DNA from: Halocaridina rubra
Taxonomy: Eukaryota; Arthropoda; Malacostraca; Decapoda; Atyidae
Assembly: GCA_037179515.1 (NCBI GenBank)
Contig: JAXCGZ010020852.1
Span: 36,001-100,000, forward strand
Length of the DNA stretch: 64,000 nt
Reading direction: 5' to 3'
Shown: positions 41,086 through 53,165 of the stretch, piece by piece
Position numbering within the stretch: position 1 is the stretch's first letter
Layout of the letters: each line of letters begins with the position of its first letter
Position numbers and translations under genes: made by a program
Notes under the pieces: model-generated
What the model was told of the DNA's origin: nothing
The model's database searches: none
What the model saw: the letters and a program-made list of their open reading frames with translations, nothing else

Positions 41086-41225
41086 AATTGACTTTTTTTT
41101 TATTTATTCAGATAATTATACATTGGGACATGTGCACATGGGCACTCCCAGTGATATTGCAGTTGATAAACATTACAATCTATTTGGTTATGTATAAATA
41201 ACATCTTAATAGAATTTGTAATTAA
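41086..41225 (-). mobile_element. family F retroelement 3' end
   Basis: On the minus strand it ends GGGAGTGCCCATGTGCACAT..CTGAATAAATAAAAA, with polyadenylation signal and poly(A). The same block is at 56868. Confidence 0.75.
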
Positions 41226-41496
41226 TTTTAAATATCATAGTAAGTAATTAATAATAAAATATAGGGTAATAACTGAAGAGTAATTGAAGAGTAATATTTG
41301 TAACAATATTTTCAATAGCCCTTGTTTAGTGCTGTAAATTACATTTCACTTTCCAACAGTATTACTGCAGACAATTTGAAGCAGATATAGAATAACAATT
41401 TTCAGGTTAGAATAATAAGTAGGTACATATACATATGCATTCAATAATTAGATGAGCAGTAGAAACACCACTGGGGCTTCATAGTCATACATATCA

Positions 41497-41564
<68 letters not shown>

Positions 41565-41780
41565 GGTATTCATTTCAGCAAAAGGAGTTATTCGTCCTTA
41601 CCACAGATAAAGATAGAAAGGGAGAAAGTTCAGTTTACTCTTCCATTATAGGTAAGGGATTATCACGGCGAGACCATCCCCTGCAAAATATTTGTGTGAT
41701 GCGTTTTATATTTCCAGGGTATTTGGTAAGATGTCATTGTTTTTAAGTGGTAAATAGAATATGACAGTACAATTATTAGT

Positions 41781-41860
<80 letters not shown>

Positions 41861-42050
41861 TCTTGACTTCATTTCTAATCTGACCACTGGCTGCCCTTTT
41901 TTTCTTTCATGGGTGGCGATGGGTTAGGACATGGGAAGGGGGGGGGTAGGAGATGGCCGGATCCGTTATCCTCGGCCTTACAACCACCGGATATCCGTTG
42001 TCTCACCCAATCTACATTTCTTTGTCTTCCTCCTATGGACTGTACTTTCA
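41226..42050. other. unique DNA with two (GA)n arrays
   Basis: (GA)n at 41500-41560 and 41784-41858. The remainder is unremarkable. Confidence 0.6.
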
Positions 42051-42053
42051 ATT

Positions 42054-42118
42054 CCTTCTTCTTCTTCTTCTTCTTCTTCTTCTTCTTCTTCTTCTTCTTC
42101 TTCTTCTTCTTCTTCTTC

Positions 42119-42178
<60 letters not shown>

Positions 42179-42283
42179 GGTTATTATTATTATTATGGTT
42201 ATTATTATTATTATGGTTATTATTATTGTTAATATTATTTTTATTATTATTATTATTATTGTTATTATTATTATTATTATTAT
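42054..42283. repeat. (TTC)n-(ATT)n
   Basis: About 22 TTC units, then ATT repeats interrupted by GG at three regular points. Confidence 0.95.
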
Positions 42284-42293
42284 TGGATTGGGA

Positions 42294-42352
42294 TTCGGTT
42301 TTACGTCACGAACTCCCTTTTCTAATAAGGGCTAGGACGGTTGCCTTCTTGC
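42294..42352 (-). mobile_element. SINE1 3' fragment
   Basis: The last about 59 bp of the family, beginning at the end of an (ATT)n array. Confidence 0.85.
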
Positions 42353-43057
42353 ATTTAATTGGCATCTTGCTCGTGCAGCATGTATTTAAAAGTCCATTGT
42401 ACTCGTCTTGTGTACAGGAGAAGAATACGCTATATATGCGGAAAGTGTACAGTGGATGGTGTACTCTTGTACATATGGCAAAATGATTTGTTTAACGTGT
42501 ACCGGAATGAGAAGGGAACCGTTGCATGGGGAACCCGGTTCCTGCAGTCATGGGAAGGTTTTGGAGGTGCTCTGCTGCTGCTGATCTATGTGGATTCTAG
42601 AAGAGGAGAAACAGATACGGGAATGGAATGGTAGAGAGAAATGTAAGGGAGAGAAAAAGAAGGAGGAGGAAGAAGAGGTGGGGGAGGATTAAAATATAAG
42701 GAAAAAGAAGTGGTTAAGTAAATGAATGGAGAAATATGAATGGATAAGAAAGTAAAAGGACAAGAAGTTAAGAGAAGCAAGAAAAGGAGACACTTCAGGA
42801 TCCATCTTTAAATATTACTATATCCCAATAACTTTTTGGGAGCATAGAAGATTACTTGGGGCTGTTCTGTTATTCTCATTCGACAAATTTTACCCTATGG
42901 AGCAGTGTTACACGATCAAGTTTAGTCATAAAATGTATTTCTCGAGCGATTGTTCATAGGGATTCATATGTTAGAAAAGGTATTTATTCTCAAATGAAAC
43001 ATAATTATATGGTAATTTTTTACTATCGCACCCCAGCAAGTGAAATGAAACTACAAA
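42353..43057. other. unique stretch
   Basis: Purine-rich from 42600 to 42790. No supportable gene. Confidence 0.45.
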
Positions 43058-43300
43058 ACACTGTAAACAATATCTACAGCAACTGAAAGTTTTTTTTTTT
43101 ATCATTTCGTTCCATAGCTAGGGGTGAACTAACCTAGTTACTCTACAGAAACACGGTAAACAATATCTACTGCAACTGAAAAAGTTTTTTTTTTATCATT
43201 TCGTTCCATAGCTAGGGGTGAACTAATCTAGTTACTCTACAGAAACACGATAAACAATATCTACATCCACTGAATTTTTTTTTTTATTTCGTTCCATAGC
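43058..43300. repeat. three direct repeats of about 85-100 bp
   Basis: Each unit has AAACAATATCTAC, an A-rich step into a T9-T12 run, TTTCGTTCCATAGCTAGGG, and (in two) AGTTACTCTACAGAAACACG. Confidence 0.92.
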
Positions 43301-43439
43301 TAGGGATGAACTTAAGTCTAGTCTAGCCAAGCTTTAAAAAAAGTTTTATGTGATTTTCTCCTAACTGGGAACGTGATTGTGAACTTGTATCAGATATACG
43401 ATGAGTGTATTACTCAATTAACGATGCTCCCAAAGTAAA

Positions 43440-43840
43440 AGTTTAACCCAGGTAGGTGTAAATTTTTCAATATGAATGAAGGGAGGCTGTAAGGAGAGTG
43501 AGAGAGGTGGTTGGGAGGGGGGGGGGGTAAATTCATGCAGGTAAAGGGGTCCCAGGACTCACCCGCGCGGGAGTGAAAACGCAACTAGCCCGCAAAAGGT
43601 ACTTCCCCAACCCTCATTGTCTCATTCTGTGTTTGGTTATTAAACGCTGTGGATGGCCGCTGTGTGAAGGTGCTATTTGTGCTTGTGTGTTTGGTTAAAT
43701 ATTTGTTTCAGTGCCTTGTGTTTTGATGTTCTTTTGTGTTTTACGAGTACGTATTAGATCAGAAAGGATAAACTGTATACACAAGCAAGATTTCAGATCT
43801 CATGGAATGCGATGTATTGCACGTTTCAATTGAGGTAAGT
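43440..43840 (+). promoter_or_regulatory. CpG-richer candidate promoter
   Basis: CACCCGCGCGGGAG near 43560 is the most GC-rich point here. It lies between a minus-strand donor-like GCGG|GTGAGT (about 43565) and a plus-strand donor at 43835, as expected for a bidirectional promoter. There is no homology support. Confidence 0.25.
43802..43834 (+). CDS. candidate first coding exon, unknown protein
   Basis: ATG at 43802 encodes MECDVLHVSIE and ends GAG|GTAAGTTG, a consensus phase-0 donor at 43835. The start context (CTCATGG) is fair. I do not recognise the peptide and cannot place a following exon, so this may be chance. Confidence 0.2.
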
Positions 43841-44090
43841 TGTTTTACTGTATTTTTAATACATACACTTTTGTTTTTATTTCTTAACTTGATCTCAAGT
43901 TATTGTATTATTAAAGTGTAACTGTAACTTGAATAGTTTTTTCTTCATTAATCGGCTTTCGTTTGTATTTGTAAAACAAAATTATTGTGCTGTGTACGTT
44001 TACAGTCTTGTTTATAAAATATTTAGCCCTTGGTCAGGTATAAAGAAGAACACAGTTAACCAATGATTAGTGTGTGATGTCATAAAAAGA

Positions 44091-44346
44091 CCGATTTCTT
44101 AAACAGTGTAAACCTAGGATACCTTATTGTTAGTTAGCTAGACCCACACAAATGGATTTCATAAACGCATCCGACGCGGTTTTGTGTATGGCTATGAACC
44201 CTTACGGGATCCTAGCCATACACAGAACCGTGTTGGGATCCTAGCCATACACAGAACCGCGTCAGGTGCGTTTATGAAATCCATTTGTGTGTCTAGCTAA
44301 CCAACAATATAGTATCCTAGGTTTACACTGTTTAAGATATCGGGCC
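44091..44346. mobile_element. foldback palindrome
   Basis: Left arm from CCGATTTCTTAAACAG, right arm ending GATATCGGGCC. The centre holds an extra direct copy of GGATCCTAGCCATACACAGA. AAAGA flanks both ends and may be a short target-site duplication. Confidence 0.9.
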
Positions 44347-44718
44347 AAAGACATTTGGTTGAGGTTAATCCATGTACAGTCTCTGCCCCTTAACATGTTT
44401 GAACATGCAATTCTGCAGACACGGGCATGTTGAAGACGTGAACACTTGTATATTGTGCTCTCCAGTAATTTTTTTTTTTGTAGTCTTAATAATCAGTAGT
44501 TTCTTTCGTCTTTTTTTCTATTTTTCTACTATTTCTTTCTTTTTCTTATTTTTCAAATTTTTCTTTGTTTATTATATATATTTTCTTTTTTATACGTTGC
44601 TTTTTCTTTTTTCTTTTTTTCGTCTTTTATTCTTTCATGTGTTTTATTTCTTCTTCTATTTTATTATTGATCTTCTTGTATTCATAATCTGCAGTGTTTT
44701 ATTATTATTCTTCCTCGT

Positions 44719-44788
<70 letters not shown>
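44719..44788. repeat. (GA)n
   Basis: About 34 units with one GG interruption; the 250 bp before it are T-rich on the plus strand. Confidence 0.95.
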
Positions 44789-44790
<2 letters not shown>

Positions 44791-45073
44791 TTTGATTGTG
44801 AACACTGGGCGAATGATATTTTAACTGTAAATAACATTAGTGATGATCACTGAAGTTCTCTAGAATGATGACATGAGAATATGACATGAGTGATGATATA
44901 GGAAAGTGGTCGGGACGATATAGTATATAGAAGTGGAAACGTTAAGAGGGGAGTGGAGGAGGGTTTGTACTTGGAAGTATGCAAGTATTGAATGTATGGG
45001 AACGATTTAGTGAAGTGGAATAATTTTTTCAGTCACATGCGGTATAATTACATGAATAAAATGTCAGTGAGGA

Positions 45074-45644
45074 CTGTTGGTATTGATGTCAGTGAAGTGG
45101 AATGACTGATGGTATTGATGTCAGAGAAGTGGAATGACTGTTGGTATTGATGTTAGAGAAGTGGAGTGACTGCTGGTATTGATGTCAGAGAAGTGGAATG
45201 ACTGTTGGTATTGATGTCAGAGAAGTGGAATGACTGTTGGTATTGATGTCAGTGAAGAGGAATGACTGTTGGTATTGATGTCAGTGAAGTGGAATGGCTG
45301 TTGGTATTGATATCAGTGAAGTGGAATGACTTGCTATTGATGTCAGTGAAGTGGAATGACTGTTGGTATTGATGTCAGTGAAGTGGAATGACTGTTGGTA
45401 TTGATGTCAGTGAAGTGGAATGACTGTTGGTATTGATGTCAGTGAAGAGGAATGACTGTTGGTATTGATGTCAGTGAAGTGGAATGGCTGTTGGTATTGA
45501 TGTCAGTGAAGTGGAATGACTTGGTATTGATGTCAGTGAAGTGGAATGACTGTTGTTATTGATGTCAGTGAAGTGAAATGACTGTTGGTATTGATGTCAG
45601 TGAAGTGGAATGCCTGTTGGTATTGATGTCAGAGAAGTGGAAGC
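45074..45644. repeat. 32-bp minisatellite with higher-order structure
   Basis: About 18 copies of AGTGAAGTGGAATGACTG followed by TTGGTATTGATGTC. The six-unit block starting at 45251 recurs at 45441, marked by AGAGG, GGCTG and a shortened 30-bp unit in the same order. Confidence 0.95.
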
Positions 45645-45649
45645 ATGGA

Positions 45650-46900
45650 AGTGAAGTGAGGGCACAACCTGTACTTGAACTGTACGTGTACTGTGCATAT
45701 TGGAACGACTTAGTGAAGTGGAAAAATTATTCTGAGGACTGTTGGTAATGATGCCAGAGAAGTGGAGTCATGAAAGTGAAGTGGGAAAAGAGGAGGGCAG
45801 GTTTTGTACTCTGAAGTGTGCATATACAGAACATATGTGGAAACGATTTAGTGAAGTGGAAAAAAAGTGATGTTCGATATAATTACATGAAGTGATCTTC
45901 AGAAAACTTTCGGTAACGATCACTTATAAGTGGTGTCTCATGAGTTTGTAACAAACAAATCAAGAAACAAACAAACAAAAATGGCAGTTAGGTCAGTGAA
46001 GGGATTGTCAATATCTGTGTAAAATAATTAAGTGATTTAAGAAATGTGTAAAAACGATCTTATTAAAGTAATCAAAATGATTTTTTTTTCAAATGGATTC
46101 CCTAATGACGATCGATGTAAATTAACATTACTGATCGGTGGTGAACTTGGACGAAGAAACGATCTTTGGATTTACACCATTTGACGATCCTTGTTACTTA
46201 TGGTGTATCAGTCGTCGGAAGTTGATCACAAAGTGACGATCTGCATAAAGTCAGATGACGGTGTTTATAAAGGAATGGTAGAATGTGATCGTCAAAATGG
46301 AATTAAGGGATATGGATGGTGTTTAGGCGCTGAAAATGACATTGTTTGACGATCACCCGTATTTTATTCAAGATCGAGGGAGGTGAGCCAAGTGAAAAAC
46401 GTTTGGAAATGGCTAGTGTATCGGTCATAGAGGAGTGACTAATTCTGACGATCTTTAGAAATGGATCGACTTTCAATCTTCGTTAGTGGATCAGTTAATG
46501 ATCGTCAGAAGTAGATCCGTTTAAGCTCGTTGAAAGCAAATCATTTAACGATCATTGAAAGTGGATAAATTTTCGATCTTTGGTAATGAATGATCGTTGA
46601 AAGTGAACAAGTTAACAATCTTCTTAAGGGTGATCATTTTGTGATCGCCGGAAATGTTTTAGTCATTGATCGTTGAAAAATGTATTGGTCGATGATCGTT
46701 GGAGTGTTCTAGTCGATGATCTTTGAAAAATGTTTAGTCGATGATCGTTGAAAAGTGTTTTTGGCGATGATCGTTGAATATAAACAAGTTAACGATCTCA
46801 AGAAGTGGATGACTTAACGATCGACGAGAGTCAAGTCAGTAATAAATGTTGACAGTCACATGGAAGTAGGTAATGTATCGGTGTTGACTGAATCAATATT
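45650..46900. repeat. degenerate GATC-rich repeat region
   Basis: Between about 46050 and 46830 the words GACGATC, GATGATCGTTGAAA and AACGATC recur every 20-40 bp, most regularly at 46670-46780. Earlier, AGTGAAGTGGAA remnants of the minisatellite appear at 45705-45865. Confidence 0.75.
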
Positions 46901-46904
46901 TTAG

Positions 46905-47020
46905 AGATTATTATTTTATTTTATTTTATTAATTTATTGCGCCAAGGCGTCAGACATTACATGAGTTCATACAAATAATGCTTCAAATGGATATAAAATC
47001 AAGAATTAAACATGGTTTAC

Positions 47021-47087
<67 letters not shown>

Positions 47088-47148
47088 GTGAGTGAGTGAG
47101 TGAGTGAGTGAGTGAGTGAGTGAGTGAGTGAGAGAGAGAGAGAGAGAA
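46905..47148. repeat. (TTTTA)n, then (GA)n-(GAGT)n-(GA)n
   Basis: A pentanucleotide run at 46913-46935 precedes about 60 bases of unique sequence, then compound arrays from 47024. Confidence 0.9.
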
Positions 47149-47469
47149 TACGAAAGGAAGCTGACGATGTAGCCTCAGGAGATGTTGGGAACTTTTAAGA
47201 GGAAAGCATGGAGGGAAGAGGAAGAAGAAGAAAAAGGTGGAAAGAAGTGGCTCTAGCAGAGACACATGGAGGGGTATGGAGCTAGAGGGGGGGTTGTAGA
47301 TAGGTTTGGGGGTTATGGTGGGAATGGGTTGGTTCTCATATTTTCAGATGGGAAAATTCTGTAGTAATAAAAGGGGGAGAGGGGGGGGTCTGTAATTGAA
47401 CCCTCCTCATCTTGCAAGCTCTTGAACGCGTTGCTGGTTACATATTCAAACCTCTTTTGACTTTGCTGT

Positions 47470-48040
47470 ACTTTAATTGCTTATTACTGTACAAGACTTG
47501 GTGATTGCTGGCTTACATTTGTGATGTACTTTCAGTGGTGATTGCTACGTTAAATTAGCGATTGCGGTACTGTAATTAGTGATTGCTGTACTGTAAGTAG
47601 TGATTGCGGTACTGTAATTAGTGATTGCTGTACTTTAAATCGATGCTTGCTCTACTTTTATTAGATGAATTGGTGATTGCTGTATTTGATAGGCGATTGC
47701 TGTATTTGATAGGCGATTACTGTACTTTGATTGGCTGTTGTTATACTTCATTTGGTGATTGCTGTACCTTAACTGATGATTGCTGTACTTTCATTGGTGG
47801 TTACTGTACTTTTCTTTGGCTATTGCTGCATTTTAATTGGCGATTGCAGTATTTTGACAGGGGGTTGCTGTATTTTGATGCGACTGATGCACTGTACTTG
47901 TTTATTGCTGTACATTTTATTAGTGATTGCTGTACTATAGTTGGTAGTTGCTGTATTTTATTCGGGGATTGCTGCACAGTAATTGCTGATTGTTGTACAT
48001 GACTTAGTTATCACTACTTTAATCGTTCATTGCTGTACTT
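47470..48040. repeat. degenerate 20-22 bp minisatellite
   Basis: Units of the type GTGATTGCTGTACTTTAATTG recur about 26 times. Because many are 21 bp, one frame stays open for 125 codons (47625-48002) with a repeating GDCCT-like peptide. Confidence 0.88.
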
Positions 48041-48090
48041 GACTTAGTGTATGACGTAATGTAAAATATCCGACAGGCATAATGCAAAAG

Positions 48091-48284
48091 TTCCGGTTTT
48101 ACGTCACGGACTCCCTTTTCTACCAAGGGCTAGGGCGACTGCCTTCTTGCGAAGGACATGTTTTGGCAGATGTAATCGTCACCCTGAGTGCATGCTCTTG
48201 CTAACCTCAGACCGTGACGGGGCGCGAACCCTCGACCTGACGCCTCAGAGTCGCGGACGCTACCGCTTGAGCCACGGTGACTAC
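48091..48284 (-). mobile_element. SINE1, full length
   Basis: Target-site duplication CCGACAGGCATAATGCAAAA(G) at 48070-48090 and CCGATAAACACAATGCAAAA(G) at 48285-48305. Confidence 0.93.
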
Positions 48285-48746
48285 CCGATAAACACAATGC
48301 AAAAGGAAAATAAGAAAAATGTGCTTGTATGATTTTTGCACTATCTGATATGTTTGAAATAAGTTGTAAGAGAATATATAAAAGATATTGCATGGCAAAT
48401 ACTCAACAGATACAAAAGATACAGTGGGTAATTATTAAATGATGAAATTGCATTATACAGAAAACAAAAAAAAACGTACAATAGATGCAAGAAAGACAGG
48501 TTTAAAAATAAAGTGCATATGAAGGTATTGTACCTTTCAGAAATTGTAGTTTTGGGTGTTATATAAAAGCAAGAAAGATCTTAAAAAAACAAACTGAAAG
48601 CCATTTCCTGAAGAGGTATTGATTCCCCATTAGAAAGAGTTAGAAATTTAAAGGGATTCAGGTTAGAAATCCATTAACATCTAACCTTTCAGCACAATGT
48701 AGGACAGTCCTTGTTGGCTTAAAAGGGCATCTATATACAAGACCCA
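48285..48746. other. unique stretch
   Basis: Nothing recognisable. Confidence 0.45.
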
Positions 48747-48892
48747 TAATCTCCCTTACAAAGGGGGTGGCTGAGTCAAAGCAAAAACTTTGACTGTATG
48801 AGAGAAATACACAGAGGAGGCGATTCCTCATTTTCGCTCCGCACCATTTAATTGACTTTCACGACACGCAGGGGAACACTACCCCCCCCTGG
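48747..48892 (-). mobile_element. SINE3 copy
   Basis: It has CTCCCTTACAAAGGGGGTGG (hairpin), CTGAGTCAAAGC, TTCGCTCCGCACCATTTAAT and CACGACACGCAGGGGAACAC. Confidence 0.85.
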
Positions 48893-48984
48893 GTGAGAGA
48901 TACTAGTAATGCTGATTTATATTTGTTATATTTTTTGTTTGCAGAAGATATGCAAATATTTAAACCAGATCTGTAATTTTGGCC

Positions 48985-49435
<451 letters not shown>

Positions 49436-50894
49436 AATATAATAATAATAATAATAAGACTTTATTTCCAACATACATTGGGTATTCAAATATGGGTGTA
49501 CTATTAAAATTTACAAGTAAAATCTTCCTTTAAGAGTAACTTCTTAAGATTATATTTAAAAGTATACACTGAACCAGCATTTTTTAGTTCTCTGGGAAGC
49601 TGATTATATAAATGAGGTCCACGAATGTTTATATCTCTTGAGCCAATATCAGTTTTAGACCTTCGTACTAATAAATCTTCCCCTTGACGGGTAGTTAACC
49701 CGGTAACTGAGCTTACTGTAGAAAAATTATACAAGCAATCAGGAATATTGTTTCTTAGTATATTAAAAACAAAGGTACATATATCAAAAACATATTTATC
49801 TCTAATCTTTATCCATTCTAGATCTTTTAAAACAGGAGAGATGTGCTCGTATTTTCTTACATTGCCAACAGCCACTCGTGCTGCAAAGTTTTGTAACTTT
49901 TGTATTCTTTGTAATTGAGTCTTATTTGTACATCCCCAAACTTCGAGACAGTAATTAATTAAACTCATAGCTAAGGACTGGACAATTATTATACGAGTTG
50001 ATGTTTCAAATGAGTCTTTTACCCTATTTAGATATATTAGAGTACCCATTACTTTTTTATAAATTTCATCTATATGCATTTCAAAATTCATGTAACGGTC
50101 AAAATAGACACCTAGGTTCTTTACCGAGTTCATTGGCTTAATGATATTACCGTTAAAATTTATATGAAGATTGTCATCAACTTCTGATAATAATTGTCTG
50201 GATCCGATAAGAATAGATTGGGTTTTAGTTTCATTAAGTAACAGACCATTTTTTAGAAAGTAACGTTTAGCCATATACAAAATTTCTTCTGCTCTACGAA
50301 TAATATTTTCTAAATCATTAATTTCTCCTTCAATTAAGATTTGAGTATCGTCAGCATATTGAATGACATAACAGTTAGGTAAATATTTTACTAGATCGTT
50401 TACTTATATTAGAAAAAGTATAGGTCCTAGGATCGATCCCTGAGGGACCCCAAGCAATACCTTCTTGCGACTTGAGACTACATCTTTTATTCTGACTGAC
50501 TGGTAGCGGTTTTTTAAATAGTTCTCGAACCAGCTTGGGTCAATGTTCATTTTTTTGCATTTTTCTAATAGAATGGTATGGTGTACACTATCAAAAGCTT
50601 TAGAAAGATCGAGTAGTAGTAGCAATGATATTTTCTTATTATCTATATTTTTGTATATTTCATCTGATATTTTCAATAAGGCAGTTTCAGTTGATAATTT
50701 TGGCCTGAAACCGTGTTGACTTTTTGCAATAAGTTTATTTTTTTCAAGAAACTCACTTAACTGATTTGCAACAATCTTTTCAAGTATCTTTGATAAAATT
50801 GGTAGTAAAGAGATTGGTCTATAGTTAGAGACGTCGTCAGGATTTCCATTTTTAAAACCAGGAATTACATGGGGATTTTTCCAAAAACGAGGCT

Positions 50895-50898
<4 letters not shown>
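49436..50898 (-). mobile_element. Jockey-like LINE (LINE-B1), young 5'-truncated copy
   Basis: The minus strand runs from the reverse transcriptase fingers to a very short 3' UTR (about 45 bp), AATAAAG and a (TTA)n tail. The 5' end is cut by a (TA)n array at 50899. The short tail is matched by SINE2. Confidence 0.92.
49504..50896 (-). pseudogene. LINE-B1 reverse transcriptase, one nonsense codon
   Basis: Role: the reverse transcriptase of a non-LTR retrotransposon. Seen in order: [50 protein letters not shown] (motif A), LLGVPQGSILGPILF, QYADDTQILIEG (catalytic YADD), LLNETKTQSILIGSRQ and a C terminus VYTFKYNLKKLLLKEDF. The whole span is one frame of about 464 codons broken only by a TAA at about 50406, where related elements have Tyr in FLIYVND. 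The endonuclease domain and ORF1 are missing. This is far better preserved than the LINE-B2 copy. Confidence 0.92.

Positions 50899-50990
<92 letters not shown>
50899..50990. repeat. (TA)n
   Basis: 46 units at the 5' edge of LINE-B1. Confidence 0.95.
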
Positions 50991-50993
<3 letters not shown>

Positions 50994-51189
50994 CATTCAT
51001 TGCAGGTTTGCAAATATTCTGATTAAATCCGTAATTGCCCAATTAATTATTTGTTGGTTTGTAGGTGAGCCGTGTATCATGGTCAAATTATTGTTGACTT
51101 GTTTAAGCTTTGCAAATATTTGAGGTCTTTCCTTGTGGGTCTGCAGAGGGTTTACGGACATTTAAACGAAATCAATCCGTGCTTATTGG

Positions 51190-51384
51190 GTAGTCACCGT
51201 GGCTCAAGCGGTAGCGTCCGCGACTTTGAGACGTCAGGTCGAGGGTTCGTGCCCAGTCACGGTCTGAGGTAAGCAAGGGCATGCACTCAGGGTAGCGATT
51301 ACATCTGCCAAAACAAGTCTTTCGCAAGAAGGCAACCGTCCTAGCCCTTGGTAGAAAAGGGAGCTCGTGACGTAAAACCCGAAC
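51190..51384 (+). mobile_element. SINE1, full length
   Basis: CCGTGCTTATTGG (51177-51189) and CTGTGCTTATTGG (51395-51407) form the target-site duplication. Confidence 0.92.
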
Positions 51385-51477
51385 TACAACTAGTCTGTGC
51401 TTATTGGCGTGCAAAAAGTAAGCAAATTTTTAAATAATTTTAGAGTTTATAAACATTGCAAACAACTCCTTCACAGC

Positions 51478-51930
51478 TTTCAAAGGCAAACTATATAGTT
51501 TTCTTTTGGACAATTAGTTGCTGCTCACATATTAACTAAATGATTTAATGCAATTTCCCTTAACGCGCTAACCTCTCTATATGTAAACTGATATCGCCTT
51601 CTCTGCTCTCTAAGTTAATAACTAATTATTCCCATTGAAAGGAAAACAAGTATGGTAATGATGCCGATAATAACGATCCTGTATCGAGTGTTATTACTAC
51701 TACCTTATTATTAACATTATTGTTAAAATTTTTATTACAGTATTATTATTTTCTAAGAAAGCTACATTTAATTTGACCGTATGTATTTCCCTCTTACTTA
51801 TTAGTTCAATTACATGTCTTCTTATAAGTTACTCTTATATTGTATAAGAATAGCCATTGTACAAAAATGGAAATGTTATTTTGTTTGTTCTGTTGGATTG
51901 CATTTGCAAAATATAGTTCTTACGTGTGTA
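51478..51930 (+). mobile_element. LINE-B2 3' end fragment
   Basis: It begins with the coding end FKGKLYSFLLDN* and continues through the 3' UTR (ATCCTGTATCGAGTGTTATT), matching 20300-19800 in reverse. Confidence 0.82.
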
Positions 51931-52063
51931 TTGGAACGGACAAAGACATCTGTTAGAATAATAAGCTGGTTACGGACAAAACAGACATATGAGCATAATA
52001 AAAAACAATAAGACAGGCTGAAAGAATATCTAAAGTAATCTATATTAGTGAGAAAAAGCTAAG

Positions 52064-52215
52064 AGAAACAGAGCTGGGGAATTATTGATTGTCAGGTGTG
52101 AAAGGATTATAAGAGATGTGTAACGAATATCCAAGAATATTCGGTGTTGATGTAGGCATAGGAAAAGAACCGTAACTGAAGGAAGACTTAACATCGAGAT
52201 GCTATGGACGGTCCC
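52064..52215 (-). mobile_element. family E repeat, partial
   Basis: It shares TAAGAGATGTGTAACGAATA, TATTCGGTGTTGATGTAGGC and AGGAAGACTTAACATCGA with the other copies. Confidence 0.82.
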
Positions 52216-52321
52216 ATTCATGTCCGAAAAAACCTAAAGTTGTAGTGTATATATATATCTTAAATAAAAATATTTATTTTGAGAAGGTATGCTTATATAT
52301 TTATATATCCATCCATATACC

Positions 52322-52498
52322 AAAGCCATATTCCCCCTTATAAGGGGGGTGGCTGAGTCAAAGAAAATACTTTGACTTTTTGTGGGAAGTAAATGCAGAA
52401 AAGAGGGTTCCCAGTCCTCTCGCTCCGCCCAATTTAGTCGACTTTTACGACACGCAGGGGAACACGGAGGGAGTATTCTCACCCTCTCCCTCAGCTAG
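52322..52498 (-). mobile_element. SINE3 copy
   Basis: It has CCCCCTTATAAGGGGG (perfect hairpin), GGCTGAGTCAAAG, CGCTCCGCCCAATTTAGTCG and CGACACGCAGGGGAACACGG. Confidence 0.88.
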
Positions 52499-52784
52499 CC
52501 TATTATTGACTTTTAATATCGCATTAGAGACCGTAATTATGAAGTGAAAATGATTACTCAAATTTTATAAGATTTTGTGTAACCGTAATTTAAGAAAAAA
52601 AATTGTATGACTTAAGACTTAACGGTGTACGCGTTATATGACTTTGATGCAGATAAATATATTCCAATACATGTACAGTACAAGATTTGCTATAATCTTC
52701 ATTGTTCTGTCCCTTCCGTTTATCTTATGCAAAATCACAAAAGATAAAAGAGGTTGGTATTTTTTTTCTAGCCTGGGGACTAAA

Positions 52785-52841
52785 ATAATAATAATAATAC
52801 TATCATGAATACAACTCTACTACTACTACTACTACTACTAC

Positions 52842-52887
<46 letters not shown>

Positions 52888-53008
52888 GTTATTATTATTG
52901 CAGCTTATCATTCCTTGTGGTCCCTTTTTTGAGTCCCATGATAGCGTGGAGTTTATATTTTTACTATCATGTTGTAATAATGATAATAATCTTAATAATA
53001 ACAACAAC

Positions 53009-53074
<66 letters not shown>

Positions 53075-53110
53075 CTCTATATAGTTGTATTATGAAAACA
53101 ATTAAAACTA

Positions 53111-53162
<52 letters not shown>

Positions 53163-53165
53163 TTA
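52785..53165. repeat. (ACT)n, (ATT)n and (AAT)n arrays
   Basis: (TAC)n and (TTA)n at 52817-52890, (AAT)n at 52976-53074 and 53113-53163. The flank ACCTCTA(T/A)ATAGTTGTAT occurs after both (AAT)n arrays, indicating a local duplication. Confidence 0.92.

Noticed and set aside
45074..45644. Regular direct repeats, considered as a CRISPR array
   Set aside because: There are no unique spacers, the units abut directly, and the genome is eukaryotic.
47625..48002. 125-codon Cys-rich frame
   Set aside because: It follows from a 21-bp repeat unit; no signal peptide, fixed cysteine spacing or gene structure.
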